Part shown: positions 32,501 to 42,650 of the stretch, piece after piece
Layout of the letters: each line of letters begins with the position of its first letter
Numbering within the stretch: position 1 is the first letter of the stretch
Source of the DNA: Heligmosomoides polygyrus polygyrus
Taxonomy: Eukaryota > Nematoda > Chromadorea > Rhabditida > Heligmosomidae
Assembly (NCBI GenBank): GCA_947396885.1
Contig: OX377203.1
Location: 23,687,253-23,751,252 of the forward strand
Reading direction: 5' to 3'
Length of the DNA stretch: 64,000 nucleotides
Translations under genes and position numbers: made by a program
Notes under the pieces: generated by a model
What the model was told of the DNA's origin: nothing
The model's input: only the letters and a program-made list of their open reading frames with translations
The model's database searches: none

Positions 32501-35500
32501 AGTTTTTCGCGTTTTTAGCGTTTTTCGTCTGCTTTTTAGTGGAGGCAGGCGAAAAAGCTCAGATCTCTGAGGCAGGTTAGGAATGAAGCTGTAGCTCACC
32601 GGGAAACATCTCACTAGTCTTCTGGTGAAGCTTTTTTGAATGCTTTTAAGAAGATCGATATCTTTATTTCTGGTTGAATAAAGACAGTTGTCCCAGATTC
32701 TACGATTGGCCTCAAATATGTAGGTTTTATAAGCCTGGATATGAACATAGGGGATATTTAATTTCAAGACTCGGAATAGGTTATATATGTAGACACATAT
32801 CTACCATTTTCACGCCGAACTGGACACTTTTTAGATCAAGTTGGACACTCTACTAAGCTAGCTTTAAGACTTTTGAAAAAAGAAGACGAGCTCTTCCAAA
32901 TCAAAATATTGCGTAACTTTCTTTGAAATTTTTTATTAGGTTGAGTCGTAAATTTTGCAACATTTCTGTTTTTCCTGGAATGCAAAGTGAATACGCTGAA
33001 GTATTGTATTCTGGTTGAAGGCTTGTTTCCTGGCGATCATTTTGAATTATATATAGTCAATTTTGCTTGCGTTTCTGAAAAGTTTTACTCACTATAACGA
33101 AGACCACTCAAAGTGAAAAAGTGTGTGATTTCATTTTCAATTAGTTCAAGCCTGGCAGCAACCCAGCGGCGGGAGTCAAGCACATGCAGGAAGTCACCGG
33201 CACGTTCACTCCTAATCGAATAAATTATTGGAGACGGTATCAGCAGTTCCTTTCCGCCCAGAATGGCGACAAAGGCAAACCACTCCCGGGAAGACCAACT
33301 GCTGTAGACAATGGGCGCCTGCGCCAAACCATTAAGTCGAATGCATCTCAAATCACACTGGTACTAACGCTGATCTCCACGCCTCCCAGTGAACCACCGC
33401 TCGTCGGCTGCAGAAAACTGAAAGTGCCTTCGTTAATGCCTCATGCTTTGACGGAAGCCAAGTAAGTCGCTGTGCTTCCTACTGCCGAGAGCTCCGGCAC
33501 CGGTTCATTCGAAGAGATCTGGATGGGATCCTTATCGGCGATAAAAAGGGGATGCCTCACTACATCTGTAGGGTAGGAAGCCGGAAGGAGATAGCTGGAG
33601 CGCAACGAGCTGGGGATTGTGAAGTCAAAACCTGGAGCTCCACCGAAAGAAGGTCCTGCTGTGCCTTTGGTGGACGTATAAGTGGTTCAGTGCACCGTGA
33701 GCTGCTCCATGTAGTCAGTCCATCCTCGACGCTCGCTTTTGCCAACAGCTCGACTGGTTCCAGCAAAAATTAGTGGAAAAGGAAGTCGATACGAGCCAAT
33801 ATTTCCTCTACCAGAGCAACAGCCGACCGCTTACGGCATTTCAGACGCCGGTAAAAATCTAAGAATTGGGCTGAACCAAAATCAAGCAACCACCATAGCA
33901 AAGAAGCAAGCATATATCGTATTAAAAGATCAGATCGCACCATGCAGTCAAAAAGTTCGCCGCAGCATCTGCTTGATTGACGTTATAAATGCCACTTACA
34001 TGATTCATCAAACTGAGGATATTTGTGTTCTTTACAGTTGTTTTTGTTGTATCTTCAGCAGGTGTGAAACTCTAGGCAACCAGTCGTTCTAAATCAGAAT
34101 AAACATCGCGACGTCTTGGAAGACGACATGGAGCAATCCCTTCTTTGGCACTTATCTCCCTCCTAAAAGAGAAGTTTCAAACCATTATTTTTTCACAAAA
34201 TAAGGATTTTATAAAATTTTAAACAATGGGTCCACTTCTTGTGTAGTTGAATTAAAACTTCAAACAAAGTTATACTAAAATTTCCTCTGAGCGAAAATTT
34301 TTTCTAACGTTTTGGAGAGCTTCTAGATTAATAAAGAAGAAGCTTATTTTGATTTGGAAGAGTTCGCTTCCATTTTAGTCTTAAGTTACCTTAGAAAAGT
34401 GTCCAATTTCATTTGAAATTCGTGTAATTTGGTTTGAAAAGTGTCCAATTCGACGTGAAAACGGTGTATATGATAGCTTGCTCTTTCTTCTACAATTCTA
34501 GACTGTGTACTGATATAAAGACTCCTTGTAATCCTAGATCCCGAGCTTGATCCTGACTGTTGGTAGTGCAACTGGGCATGTCAAAATGACTTCGTGGTCC
34601 AATCATAAGAAAATTAATTTTCTCTGCTGCAAAAGGGAGTTGGCAATTCTTAATGTGATTTCATAGTGTTAGTGTCTTTGTGAATAATGCAATTTTTCAG
34701 ATGAAGCACCAACGCTCGTACTCGGAGCAGCCGACGTCACGCAGGAAGAAGCCCAGGCCTCTACAGCGAACTTCGAATGCCCGTTGTCGAAAGACGAACT
34801 GTGCGGCATCTACGATAAGGCGCTCGCTAGGCACCAGAAAATCGTGATGAAGCGACAGCAGACTGAGGATCTGGAAGGAGTTGATGATGTTGGGTTTGCC
34901 ACTCCCCAAGAATCTCCGTCACAACTTGACGCGGCTGCTGCAGAAGAAAGGGATGCCTCGCAGAGCAGCTCAATACAACCACTCGAGTCAGAAGGACAGT
35001 CGTCTGCTCAGCCTGCAGAATCAGAGCTGCGAAACGTCTCTGCGGATCTGGCCTCCGTAGATCCCTTAACCGGTGAAGAACTGCACGATGAGTCCGTTCT
35101 AGGGCAATGCAACTCATCTGGTGCTGAAACGAAGGAGGCAGTTGTGGCTCGTTCGAATTCTGAAGAGCCGTTCAAAGCTCTCGACGAGTTCGACTTCCGT
35201 GCGGAGTTCGATCGTCGTTTTCGTGAGAAGAAGGCGCCTTCGACCGAGGCAATTGATCTTCCCGTGATAGGAAAGCCGAACAAGGACGACGTCGTGCACA
35301 GCTATCGCCGCAGAGGTCTCTTCGACAACGTAGAATACCGCAGACCTCCGCTAGTGCATGGAGTCTCCTCCCTCGATAATCCAGATACCGGCATCGCATC
35401 GAAGACCCGCACCGTGTTCTCGTACGATGAGGTCGATCTGGACAGGAGAATGGAGGGCGAAGAGGAACTAAACAACAACATCCTCTCACCGAACAGCTAC

Positions 35501-35584
35501 ATGACGGAGAAGATCGTACGAGCCGTACTCGCCGAGAAACCCGTGAGTCCACTGACGCCAAACCGACGGATGTCAGTAGTCTGA
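29572..35584 (+). CDS. Multi-exon protein of unknown function (5' partial), acidic Ser/Glu-rich C-terminus
   Basis: Five exons join with consistent phase: 29572-29792, 29849-29921, 30025-30114, 31371-31545 and 34701-35584 (TGA 35582-35584), 480 residues. All introns are GT-AG with nematode-type TTNCAG acceptors. Residues about 1-170 look alpha-helical and conserved (SIIPENIVMIICTVCTDAME, YSHAHYNMQELFYDD, ANYWADILVMYKVV, CAQRLALLLHFASLFSLYKD, VALYQRAESYIV). The last exon has a Cys-Pro-Leu-Ser start, a low-complexity acidic stretch of Ser, Glu, Gln and Ala, and a basic end segment (FDFRAEFDRRFREKK, VHSYRRRGLFDNVEYRRPP). No family is recognised. Start and promoter are not visible, and the exon at 27827 may belong to it. 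Intron 31546-34700 contains SINEs, a CR1 piece and a mariner remnant. AATAAA at 35896-35901 may be the poly(A) signal. Confidence 0.78.
30387..30428 (+). other. Hammerhead-like CTGAAGA...GAAAC motif with closing stem
   Basis: Stem caggcct/aggcctg (30387-30393 with 30422-30428) encloses CTGAAGA, a small stem GACG-ggag-CGTC, then GAAA and CATT. This resembles a hammerhead core but has no room for stem III, so activity is doubtful. It sits in an intron of the unknown gene. Confidence 0.3.
30566..30848 (+). mobile_element. tRNA-derived SINE, plus-strand copy
   Basis: The head is ggggcgaggtagcgcagtag with a perfect A-box-like TAGCGCAGTAGG. GGTTCGCATTTCC sits at the B-box position, followed by body markers (aaatctggtaccgattagtc, gtcaaatacgcatttaaatc) and a CTATCCTTTTAACCTTATCC tail. 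It lies in an intron of the gene at 29572-35584. Confidence 0.8.
31618..31856 (+). repeat. tRNA-derived SINE, diverged copy
   Basis: The head (gtgaagtcggaggaagcacc), the B-box region GGGTTGGAGTCCCTCCC and the 3' part (ttccgtagaagcagaatgcg) follow SINE order. Intronic. Confidence 0.72.
31963..32249 (-). mobile_element. tRNA-derived SINE, minus-strand copy, near full length
   Basis: The tail ggatgaaaggataaaggacg is at the left, then ttttgggatgcgccacgcat, tatccttcccagacaagtct and finally ccgactgcgctgcacgcacc at the head. Intronic and antisense to the host gene. No clear target duplication. Confidence 0.8.
32486..32767 (-). pseudogene. CR1/jockey-type RT C-terminal fragment
   Basis: The minus-strand frame has AYKTYIFEANRRIWDNCL, then KDIDLLKSIQKSFTRRL and LPQRSELFRLPPLKSRRKTL. 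This is the region after the RT domain in CR1/jockey elements (AYKTYVRP.. then ..I..VQ..FTR). Related to the plus-strand remnant at 6335-7347. Intronic. Confidence 0.75.
32785..34470. mobile_element. TIR element with internally repetitive ends (family A)
   Basis: The left end (32790-32860) reads ACCATTTTCACGCCGAACTG then GACACTTTTTAGATCAAGTT. The right end, complemented (34385-34475), reads ACCGTTTTCACGTCGAATTG then GACACTTTTCAAACCAAATT. The terminal repeats are about 70 bp and consist of repeating units around AATTGGACACTTTTC. The same end type flanks 44069-44873. A mariner-like transposase remnant lies inside, either as its own enzyme or nested. Confidence 0.65.
33175..33600 (+). pseudogene. 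mariner-like transposase remnant
   Basis: The frame reads TFTPNRINYWRRYQQFLSAQ, then KPLPGRPTAVDNGRLRQTIK and SNASQ. A frame change leads to LMPHALTEAK (like the mariner WVPHEL box) and then RRDLDGILIGDKKG, which resembles the first catalytic Asp box. This is the N-terminal half only. It lies inside the TIR element 32785-34470. Confidence 0.65.
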
Positions 35585-35884
35585 GTGATGTTTTGCTGTT
35601 CAGAGAGAATCTCTCGGAAATTTTCGACGTTTTCTAGAACTTTCTGTGAGCACAACAGGTCTTTTCACTGTTTACTTCCTCGCTTTTCTTTTACAGAAAT
35701 TGATAAGTGTTTTTGTTCAATAATTTTTCTTTACAAATTTGCCTTCGAGTACCGGTTAATAAGATGCCTTCGCTTCGGCTCTGCTCGTTTCAGGTTTTCG
35801 CCCATTATAAACATTCGATTTCCTGCTTCTTTTGGAACCTCCTATTTATCGTTATCAGTGTACAAAGTGTTTGATATCCAAGTG

Positions 35885-36701
35885 TTGAACTAAATAATAA
35901 ATTGTTTAAAATTTCTTGAACATCAAGTCGTTTATGAGAGAAATGAGAGAACAACGAATAAACAGATGGTAGTCCGTTGGAGTGAGGTCCGATGAATTCA
36001 GTGGGTGGACCGGAACGTCCCATCCGAAACACTGTAGGCTTTTCTGAGTCTCCCTTGCATTGTGTGGATTGTCGCGACGGGAGAAGATCATATCTTGTTT
36101 CCCTTGGTGAGCTGCCTCAACGACCCAGCTGCCTGCTGGCTAGTGACAGTAGTATTTCCAGATAGCAACTCCCAGTGAATGACTCCTTTGCAATTCCACC
36201 GACACTGAGCAGTACAGTTTTAGGTGAGATCCGGTCTTGGGGTGGGAATTCCGCCTTGCCATTGACGCTTTCTGCTGTGGTTGACATAGACTACCAAGTT
36301 TTCATAGCCAGTGACCAGCTTCCCGAGCCAAGAAGAACTCCGCCGTAAGGTCAAGAAGTTCGTGCACACATCCTGGTGCACCTGCAGCTCATGGCCGTTA
36401 TGTTCATGCGGTACCAACGCGCCGTATCTACATGTCTTCCCAAGGCCAAGCAGGTGTTGAGCTATGGTGGTGTGACTGCAGTCGAGTTCCTCTACCAGTT
36501 CATGGGTGCAACGTCAGGGATCCTCCTGAACCAGCTCCAGATCACTGCAACAGGCCTTCCAAACCGGGGTCGGTCCTCCAAACAGAAGTCTCCGGTCTTG
36601 AATTTCCGGCACCACGCTTTTGCTGTGTCGTAGGAGGCAGTGGCAGGACACACCTGTTATCCAACGCGACTCTTTCCCTGCTTTGCTTCTTGAACTCGTA
36701 G
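35885..36701 (-). mobile_element. mariner transposon remnant, minus strand
   Basis: Translated on the minus strand, most of a mariner transposase can be followed from 36701 down to 35900 through several frames. Blocks include a helix-turn-helix (HELVEELDCSHTTIAQHL, then GALVPHEHNGHELQ), LGKLVTGYENLVVYVNHSRK, DNPHNARE, then FGWDVPVHP and DLTPTDYHLF. TIRs were not found with confidence. Confidence 0.82.
36220..36417 (-). pseudogene. mariner transposase central part, first catalytic Asp lost
   Basis: The frame covers the VPHE box to the first acidic box. The family motif T-G-D-E is read here as TGYE: codon 36304-36306 is TAT (Tyr) where GAT (Asp) is expected. Downstream of 36220 the protein continues in another frame (35906-36091) with the DNPHNARE and TPTDYHLF boxes. 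Confidence 0.78.
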
Positions 36702-36726
36702 TTATTTATTTATTTATTTATTTATT
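36702..36726. repeat. (TTTA)n microsatellite
   Basis: Six units directly abutting the mariner remnant. Confidence 0.7.
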
Positions 36727-37949
36727 GGTTATGACGGAATATGACGACAGTAGCGGTTTATGTAGGTCATAGGTCATCCTATATATGCGTTATTGGGAGA
36801 AGATTCCAGAAACGTTTCAAAAATGTGAATGACGGAAAAATTCCCTACAACCTAATATTTATGGAAAGGAAATCAACGCCGAATCGAGGTAATGGCTGTT
36901 TCTGTTGACAGAAACCGTTTGTTAAACGTTAAACGAGACGATGCCTTGAAGAAGCTCTAATCGCAACGAAATGTCGCAGATTTGTGGAAGCTCCTTATGT
37001 TACTGTTGCAGACTCATAAAAACATTCTTACAGGATATGCTGATAGAAACTTTCGCCACAAAGTAGAGTAAATTATGCTCCGACTGTTCTGTGATTTATG
37101 CAGCAAACTAGTTTAAACGTTACAAGTGCTCTTCCTAGGAAAATACTACATTGAAGCACGACAGTCAAACAATTTTGTGGCTTTCTTCGTGTGTTAAACC
37201 GCAATAATTTCGATGTCGACTCCTAAATTGTAAGGCATTAGAATATATGCAGTTACTGCCGTGTCCACGCGAAAAATTTCAAATCGAAAATGTTGTCCAC
37301 TAACCAGCAGAACAACTTATTTATTTATTCCATTAATGAAACACAGCAGAATAAAAAGCAAAAAAGAAGAGATCAAATGCCATAATTTAGAACATGCAAC
37401 TAGGAGTGAAGCATCTAACAGCAGTCTGCCAGGCGCTTCAAGTAGGAATATGAGACATCAGAAGAGTTCTCGTTGCCATCGATAAACCGGTTGAGCTCCC
37501 TAAGATGAGTGAAGCAGCAACTTTACGATGTCTGACAGAGGTTCGTGACGCAGTTGCCGACGGGGTCCGGTTTTCACTCAATAGTGATTGTGCTACTGAT
37601 TCACTTTATTATTGAGGCTGTCACCAAAGAGCAGCAATGATTATGAAAGCTGACAAGGAAAATGGGAATAACTACAATATAGTGATCACAAAAGGGTACA
37701 GAGTAGTCCGATACAGCATTACTGTTGACCGCTGAATGATTTCTTTTCCATTCTAAAAAAGCGCAACACGAAATTGGGAACAGACGGTCAAGGCTTCGGA
37801 TTGAAAACCAGAACTCAAAACACGAAAAAGGGAATTCCGCACATCCCTGGTAATCGTGCTACAGAAAGGCGGAAGCGATGTAGAAGCACTCATCTAGAAA
37901 TAGCGGATCACGGACTAACGAGGAGACTATCTCAACGATAGGTCGGAGC
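36727..37949. other. Gene-free stretch
   Basis: AT-rich with scattered short ORFs and a short TTTA tract near 37318. Nothing is identified. Confidence 0.4.
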
Positions 37950-38340
37950 GGCCCAAGTTTTGTATATGAGCAGAGTTGCCTCTCTCTGGGCAAATATCTC
38001 GACCCCAGTACAACTCTGCGCAGAGTAACGGACGACGGAAGTTGGGCCGTTGGCGGCGTTAGCAATCCACCTGCACGCGGAAGGCGGGCTCAAGTTGGCT
38101 GGAAACAGCGATCACGGCGCTTACGCAGACGCTCTACCCACTCCGCTATACCCTCTCACTCGTCATCGCTGTTTCCAAAAGAGCCAACTTGAGCCCGCCC
38201 TCTGCCTGCAGGCATAGGGCTAACGCCGCCAACGCTCCAACTTCCGTCGTCCCTAACTCTGCGCAGAGTTGTATTGGGGTCGAGATATTTGCATTTTGCT
38301 GTTTCCCAGAGAGAGGCGATTCTGCCCATATACAACACCT
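37950..38340. repeat. Palindromic element with tRNA-like centre
   Basis: The left arm (37950 to about 38118) and right arm (about 38158-38340) are inverted copies sharing tctcgaccccagtacaactc with TGCGCAGAG, then GACGACGGAAGTTGG, GGCGGCGTTAG and GGGCTCAAGTTGGCT. Each outer end has GTATATG and GCCTCTCTCTGGG. The unpaired centre (about 38119-38157), read on the minus strand, is gagggtatagcggagtgggt then AGAGCGTCTGCGTAAGC, which looks like the 5' half (A box and D arm) of a tRNA. Confidence 0.82.
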
Positions 38341-38879
38341 GGCGGTGTGTTACTAACAGAACCTCGAAAAAAACATGAAGGACAGCGAACAGCTTCCGTC
38401 TCAGCTACTGAATTAATGAAACTTGCGATTCGTTCAGGGCTGGGAATGGATGCACACAAACAGTACCACCTCAAAAACAACACCGACAAAGTCTAGTACA
38501 TTGAGTAGATAGTCGTTCTATGCGATATAGTCGCGGTATACACGGTGCCTTGCGGGACTTCAATATTCGTCCTTAAACTTCGCAAATTAAACTTTATCTA
38601 CGTATAAGATCTATAATCCTGTACATCACCACCTATATATAAAAGAGTTTGTCCGTGGAGTGATCTAACCTACGTGAGGTACGCCGCATGATCCACAGCG
38701 AGAGCGGTCGAGTGATCTAGCCTGAATAAGGTGCTCCTCATCATCTACAGCGCGGGCAAAACTTGCTGTTGAACGTGAGATGTTGCTGCAGCAGGGAAAA
38801 CGCAGCCCTTTACTGCTTAACACAACAGCACCTACGCGCGTTGTTGAGCGTCCGGATTCAGAAGCCGACTTCGTGCCAT
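38341..38879. other. Gene-free stretch
   Basis: No supported feature. Confidence 0.4.
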
Positions 38880-39745
38880 TAGCATGAGACTAAAGGGGTA
38901 AGGGTAGAGGGGGGACTTTGAGGGTGGAGAACCGACGGCGATAAGGAGGCAGCGACTAGAAGGAGCATCGTGATGGTCGATGGGGAGAGCAATGAAGCAG
39001 GCCAGGAGGTGGCACCAAGAAGAGTTTAACCAATATGTAGGGATCATTGGGGAGTTACCAATCAGGGGAGGGGGACAGTAAGGAAGATCAGCAAGGAGAT
39101 CCATTACCATTAAGAGAGACCGGATTTAGAGGATGTGACACCGATGTCACACAATGGGCGTTCGCTCGCCGTCGTCGTGTCTTAAGCGTGGGAGGCCTAC
39201 TTAATTGGGGTAGAGTAGTAGGGATGATCCCGAGGAGGTGAGGAGGCTTGAACCCCCCCTTGAAGAAGGGACCTGGAGGCGGGATCAGGACGGGGAACCA
39301 ACAAGGGAGTCGTAAGGGAATTCATACGGAGAATAAGGAATCTGCCATACGCATAGCCTCGTCATGCTCGACACAGCGGCGACTGCGCGCGCTTCTGAGC
39401 TTCTTGATCCAGAAAACGGACCCCCTACTTCGCGCAGCAAACATTCTGATTCTGAATACGTGTCACCGACAGTGCCATGGGCATGGAAGGACCACTAAGG
39501 GGATAGTGGAGAAGGGCGGTATGGGGGACCTCTATGGTGGACCAGGAGAGCGACCAGGAAGGAAAAGAAAAACCTGGAGGAGAGGCAAGGACGGAGAAAC
39601 CAACAAGAATAGACCAGTAGGTGTCAGTAGTGGAAACAAAGAAGTGGGCCAGTAGTTGGGATCAGGAAGGTGGGGGACTAAAGAGGGGGAGGGAAGAGTT
39701 GTAAAGGCGGACCAGCAATTAGATCCAGTAAGAAGAAACGAGTGA
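38880..39745 (+). repeat. Purine-rich degenerate repeat
   Basis: The plus strand is strongly G/A-rich and carries recurring motifs such as ggaccaggagagcgaccagg and AAGGAGG, with blocks like GGTGGCACCAAGA. Related sequence recurs at 57295-57545 (including gaggtggcaccaaaaagagg). The ORF 39248-39655 is a by-product of this composition. Confidence 0.65.
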
Positions 39746-39976
39746 GGGAAACCTGGCTTCAGAAGACATGTCAACGGCAACTTGAAACGCTAGCTGTTGA
39801 GCATGAGAACGATTGCGGAGGAGCAACCTGGGACAGAGGTACTGCGCAGCACAAACCAATGACATTACTGACCGGTCAGGAAAGACCGTCTATGGTGAAT
39901 GTACCGAAGTTGTGAAGGGCTTGATGCCGATAAAGTACGCACCAAGTCCTAGATGCTAGCGAATTTTATGCCTTAC

Positions 39977-40027
39977 AATAACTACCTTCCATAGGTCAGT
40001 GATTCTGACCTATGGAAGGTAGTTATT
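39977..40027. repeat. Perfect 22-bp hairpin
   Basis: Arm 39977-39998 (aataactaccttccataggt, ca) is exactly complementary to 40006-40027, with loop gtgattc. It abuts the GC-rich double hairpin at 40028-40072. Confidence 0.93.
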
Positions 40028-40072
40028 CTCGCGAAGCGCGCAAGTGCGAGACACGCCGTTAGGCGTGGCGGA
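40028..40072 (+). repeat. GC-rich double hairpin, copy 2
   Basis: ctcgcgaagcgcgcaagtgc followed by GAGACACGCCGTTAGGCGTG is nearly the exact reverse complement of 20421-20463. Both internal hairpins are kept. Confidence 0.75.
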
Positions 40073-40859
40073 GCACTTGCATACAGATAATCGCAAATCA
40101 TAAAAGTAGAGAAGCAAAGAAAAATGAAAAACGAAACTATCTTATCATTAGCTTCTTGCCTTATCGCTTTATAATGCAGTGCAGTGGATGATAGCTTGGA
40201 TAAACTTATAGCGTAGCTATAGTAACCTAAATGATCATTATAAGTAAGTAAAGGAGTCAAAAGAATTAAGAAAGATTAAGAAAGGGATGGAGCAAAGTTA
40301 ATCACAGTTGGCGTTTTGTGCATGTGTCCCGCAGGATGACGAGGGAAACGAAGAGGCGGCTCCTGAGATGCATCTGATAACGGCGAGAAACCCCTCTACA
40401 GAAAATAATCTAGCCGCGTAGCTGCATAAACATAACACATTGTTCGCTGTGAAATATGGGGTATGTGTACATTCCATAATCAAAGAGCACTCAATAAGCA
40501 ATGTTAAGGTTATTATGCAATCAAGAGATGCTGAACTACTTCAGTATAAGAGATACTGACGATTCGACCTCCAATACCAGGAGTTGTAAAGAATTATAGA
40601 CACTGTTAAGGTTTCAAAGGCTATAACATTGCTGTCAATTAAGCTAACTGGGATGTGGTATGTTAAAACGCGAAATCGCTGAGAAATAAAAAGTTTGTGA
40701 CTAACTTCCATGGTCGATGCCTAAAATATCTCCGATCGTGCATCTGGAAACACTGAACTACTGAATCTCAAAGAGACGATGCTTGAACAAACGAATTTCT
40801 TATGCCCGTTCTCGTATAACGGAGTGAACATCTGCGAATACTGCAGCAAGCGAAGTCAC
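40073..40859. other. Gene-free AT-rich stretch
   Basis: Nothing recognised. Confidence 0.4.
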
Positions 40860-40973
40860 AATGGCCACAAAGTCACAATCATTTCCCGACAAGTCTGGTA
40901 CCAATTCATCAACCCGGAAAGATGGAATGCTTTAAAGCTTGGGCGGTAAATCCGAAACAGGAACCTGGAATCG
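40860..40973 (-). repeat. tRNA-derived SINE fragment
   Basis: cccgacaagtctggtaccaa, an acccggaaagatgg segment and ggaacctgg match the middle of the SINE. Both ends are missing. Confidence 0.65.
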
Positions 40974-41084
40974 AAATCATTACTGAAACAAAGAATTGCC
41001 TTGACATTGCCCTGACATTATTAAGTTCCGATTTATGCAATTTATGCAGCTGAAATGTAAATGTGACAACAGGTATGGGAATGT

Positions 41085-41550
41085 TTCGATTCGTTGCGAT
41101 GTCTATATTGCTTTAAGGAGCTGAAACATGGGTGCTTCTGAAAGCTGATTTGCAGAAGCTAGAAGTCTTCCAAATGAGGTGCCTCAGACGAATACTAAAT
41201 GTTTCTCTTCATGATCGGATTACAAGCGAAAATATACTCACACCTTTTGAAAGCAACCCACTATTGAATCCGAAATCCGAAAATCAAATGGTTTAGACAC
41301 GTAAACCGAATGCCAACTCAGCCTATAGCCAACAAATTGTTGTGCAGGACCATACCGAGCAGACGGGAAGTTCAGCGAGTGCTCCAAAAAAGACGTGGAG
41401 AATACAAGCACAAGACGACTTGATTATCTCTGGATCGGTTGGCATGGCAGAACATTGTCCGTGACTTCCGCCACTCCATGGCACCTACAGCGACGCTTCC
41501 TTCGAGGCTATCCTCAAACATGACGCCGCAAATGGGAGTAAGTAATAGAA
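41085..41550 (+). pseudogene. RTE-like non-LTR RT C-terminal remnant
   Basis: Plus-strand frames read GAETWVLLKADLQKLEVFQM, then RCLRRILNVSLHDRITSENI, FRHVNRMPTQ and VLQKRRGEYK. This is the conserved tail after the RT domain of RTE/CR1-type elements, with frameshifts. It ends near 41550 without a clear tail. Confidence 0.75.
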
Positions 41551-41780
41551 TTAGGTGAAAATCTATACGTGAAAGTATTTAGATAAATACTGTATTATTA
41601 TTTATTAAAAGTAAAATTATTTTCATAGCTCTTCAAGATCATAAAATACAATGTCACAACAGTTTTGAACAAAGGACAACAACATCATCTAGAATAACGA
41701 CAGCTAACAATAACTTAAACATGCTTTGTTTCGCGTTTCGCCTCTATCTTCTATTTCTATTCTAAGTAAGTAATGTATAT

Positions 41781-42010
41781 GTAACCGAACGTAGAAGGAG
41801 GCAACATGCGCAGTAGACACTAGGTGTTGAGAGCATCATAAAACGAGGGTCTGGGTTTAATAGCTACCAAGGCCAATCAAACTTTCCGTTGTCACGATTT
41901 GGTACTAGACTTTTTGGGAGGGATATATCATTCAGTTGTCAAGCGCTGGCCATCGCAAGTCATTATACGGAACAGATCCGCATGCCAATTCCAATACGGC
42001 TTCTCGTGTC
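41781..42010 (+). repeat. tRNA-derived SINE, highly diverged copy
   Basis: Markers in SINE order: a B-box region (GGGTCTGGGTTTAATAGC), gccaatcaaactttcc, TTTGGTACTAGACTTTTTGG, cgctggccatcgcaagtcat and ccgcatgccaattccaatac. The head is poor. Confidence 0.6.
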
Positions 42011-42374
42011 TCCGAAACAGTGGTTTTTACCCTGTCTGCGTAACATAGATCAGTTTGAATGAGATTACAATTGTTCGTGGTTGGCAGTTCCACGCAATTT
42101 TGAAAGCACACTAACTGAATCTAGCAGGAGAGCATCTTCTCTGCGATACACTGCACAGGAACACCATTCCACAGTAAAATATAAATACGGTATGTTTATG
42201 TATTTCACAATCTTTGCAAAGAAATTGCATTTTAAAAACGGCAGGACCACGTGCAACCTCTGTCGATCAGCAGAACGATCGGCAAGCTGTAACCTGGTAT
42301 TAATGCCAACTGCTTTCGAATGTCAGAACGCCAACTGTGGCTTTGAGCCATGCTGTAAAAGGGCAGAACATGGC

Positions 42375-42650
42375 TCCGCACCCCATGCTTAAGCCTTCTA
42401 CGAGGTGGCGAACGTCCGTACCCTAGTTGCACGAGTGAGCGCCTCCATTCGTCTCTGTCAGGTGCCAGAGTGCTCCATTGGGTCCTCCTTGCTCGAGGGA
42501 CACGAAGAGCGTCATAACGTCCGTTCAGGGCTTTCGCGAAGAAGTCCGATCAACGCGTTGGTGGGCGGCCTGGCGCTCTCACAACGTCAAGATGGAAAGT
42601 AAAAGGGCAAGAAGGGCACGAATTTTCCTGGAGATCCTCCTAGCCAGACA
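42375..42650 (-). pseudogene. RTE-like RT C-terminal fragment
   Basis: The minus strand encodes GRPPTR, a stop, [20 protein letters not shown], then [19 protein letters not shown]. This is the same type of tail as the element at 11400-12401 (GRPPTRWVDSF). Confidence 0.7.

Noticed and set aside
34827..35561. Several minus-strand ORFs over the last exon of the unknown gene
   Set aside because: They are shadows. The plus frame joins in phase with upstream exons and has a better composition.
39248..39655. 135-codon ORF rich in Gly, Arg and Lys
   Set aside because: It lies in purine-rich repetitive DNA where stops are rare. No domain or splice support.
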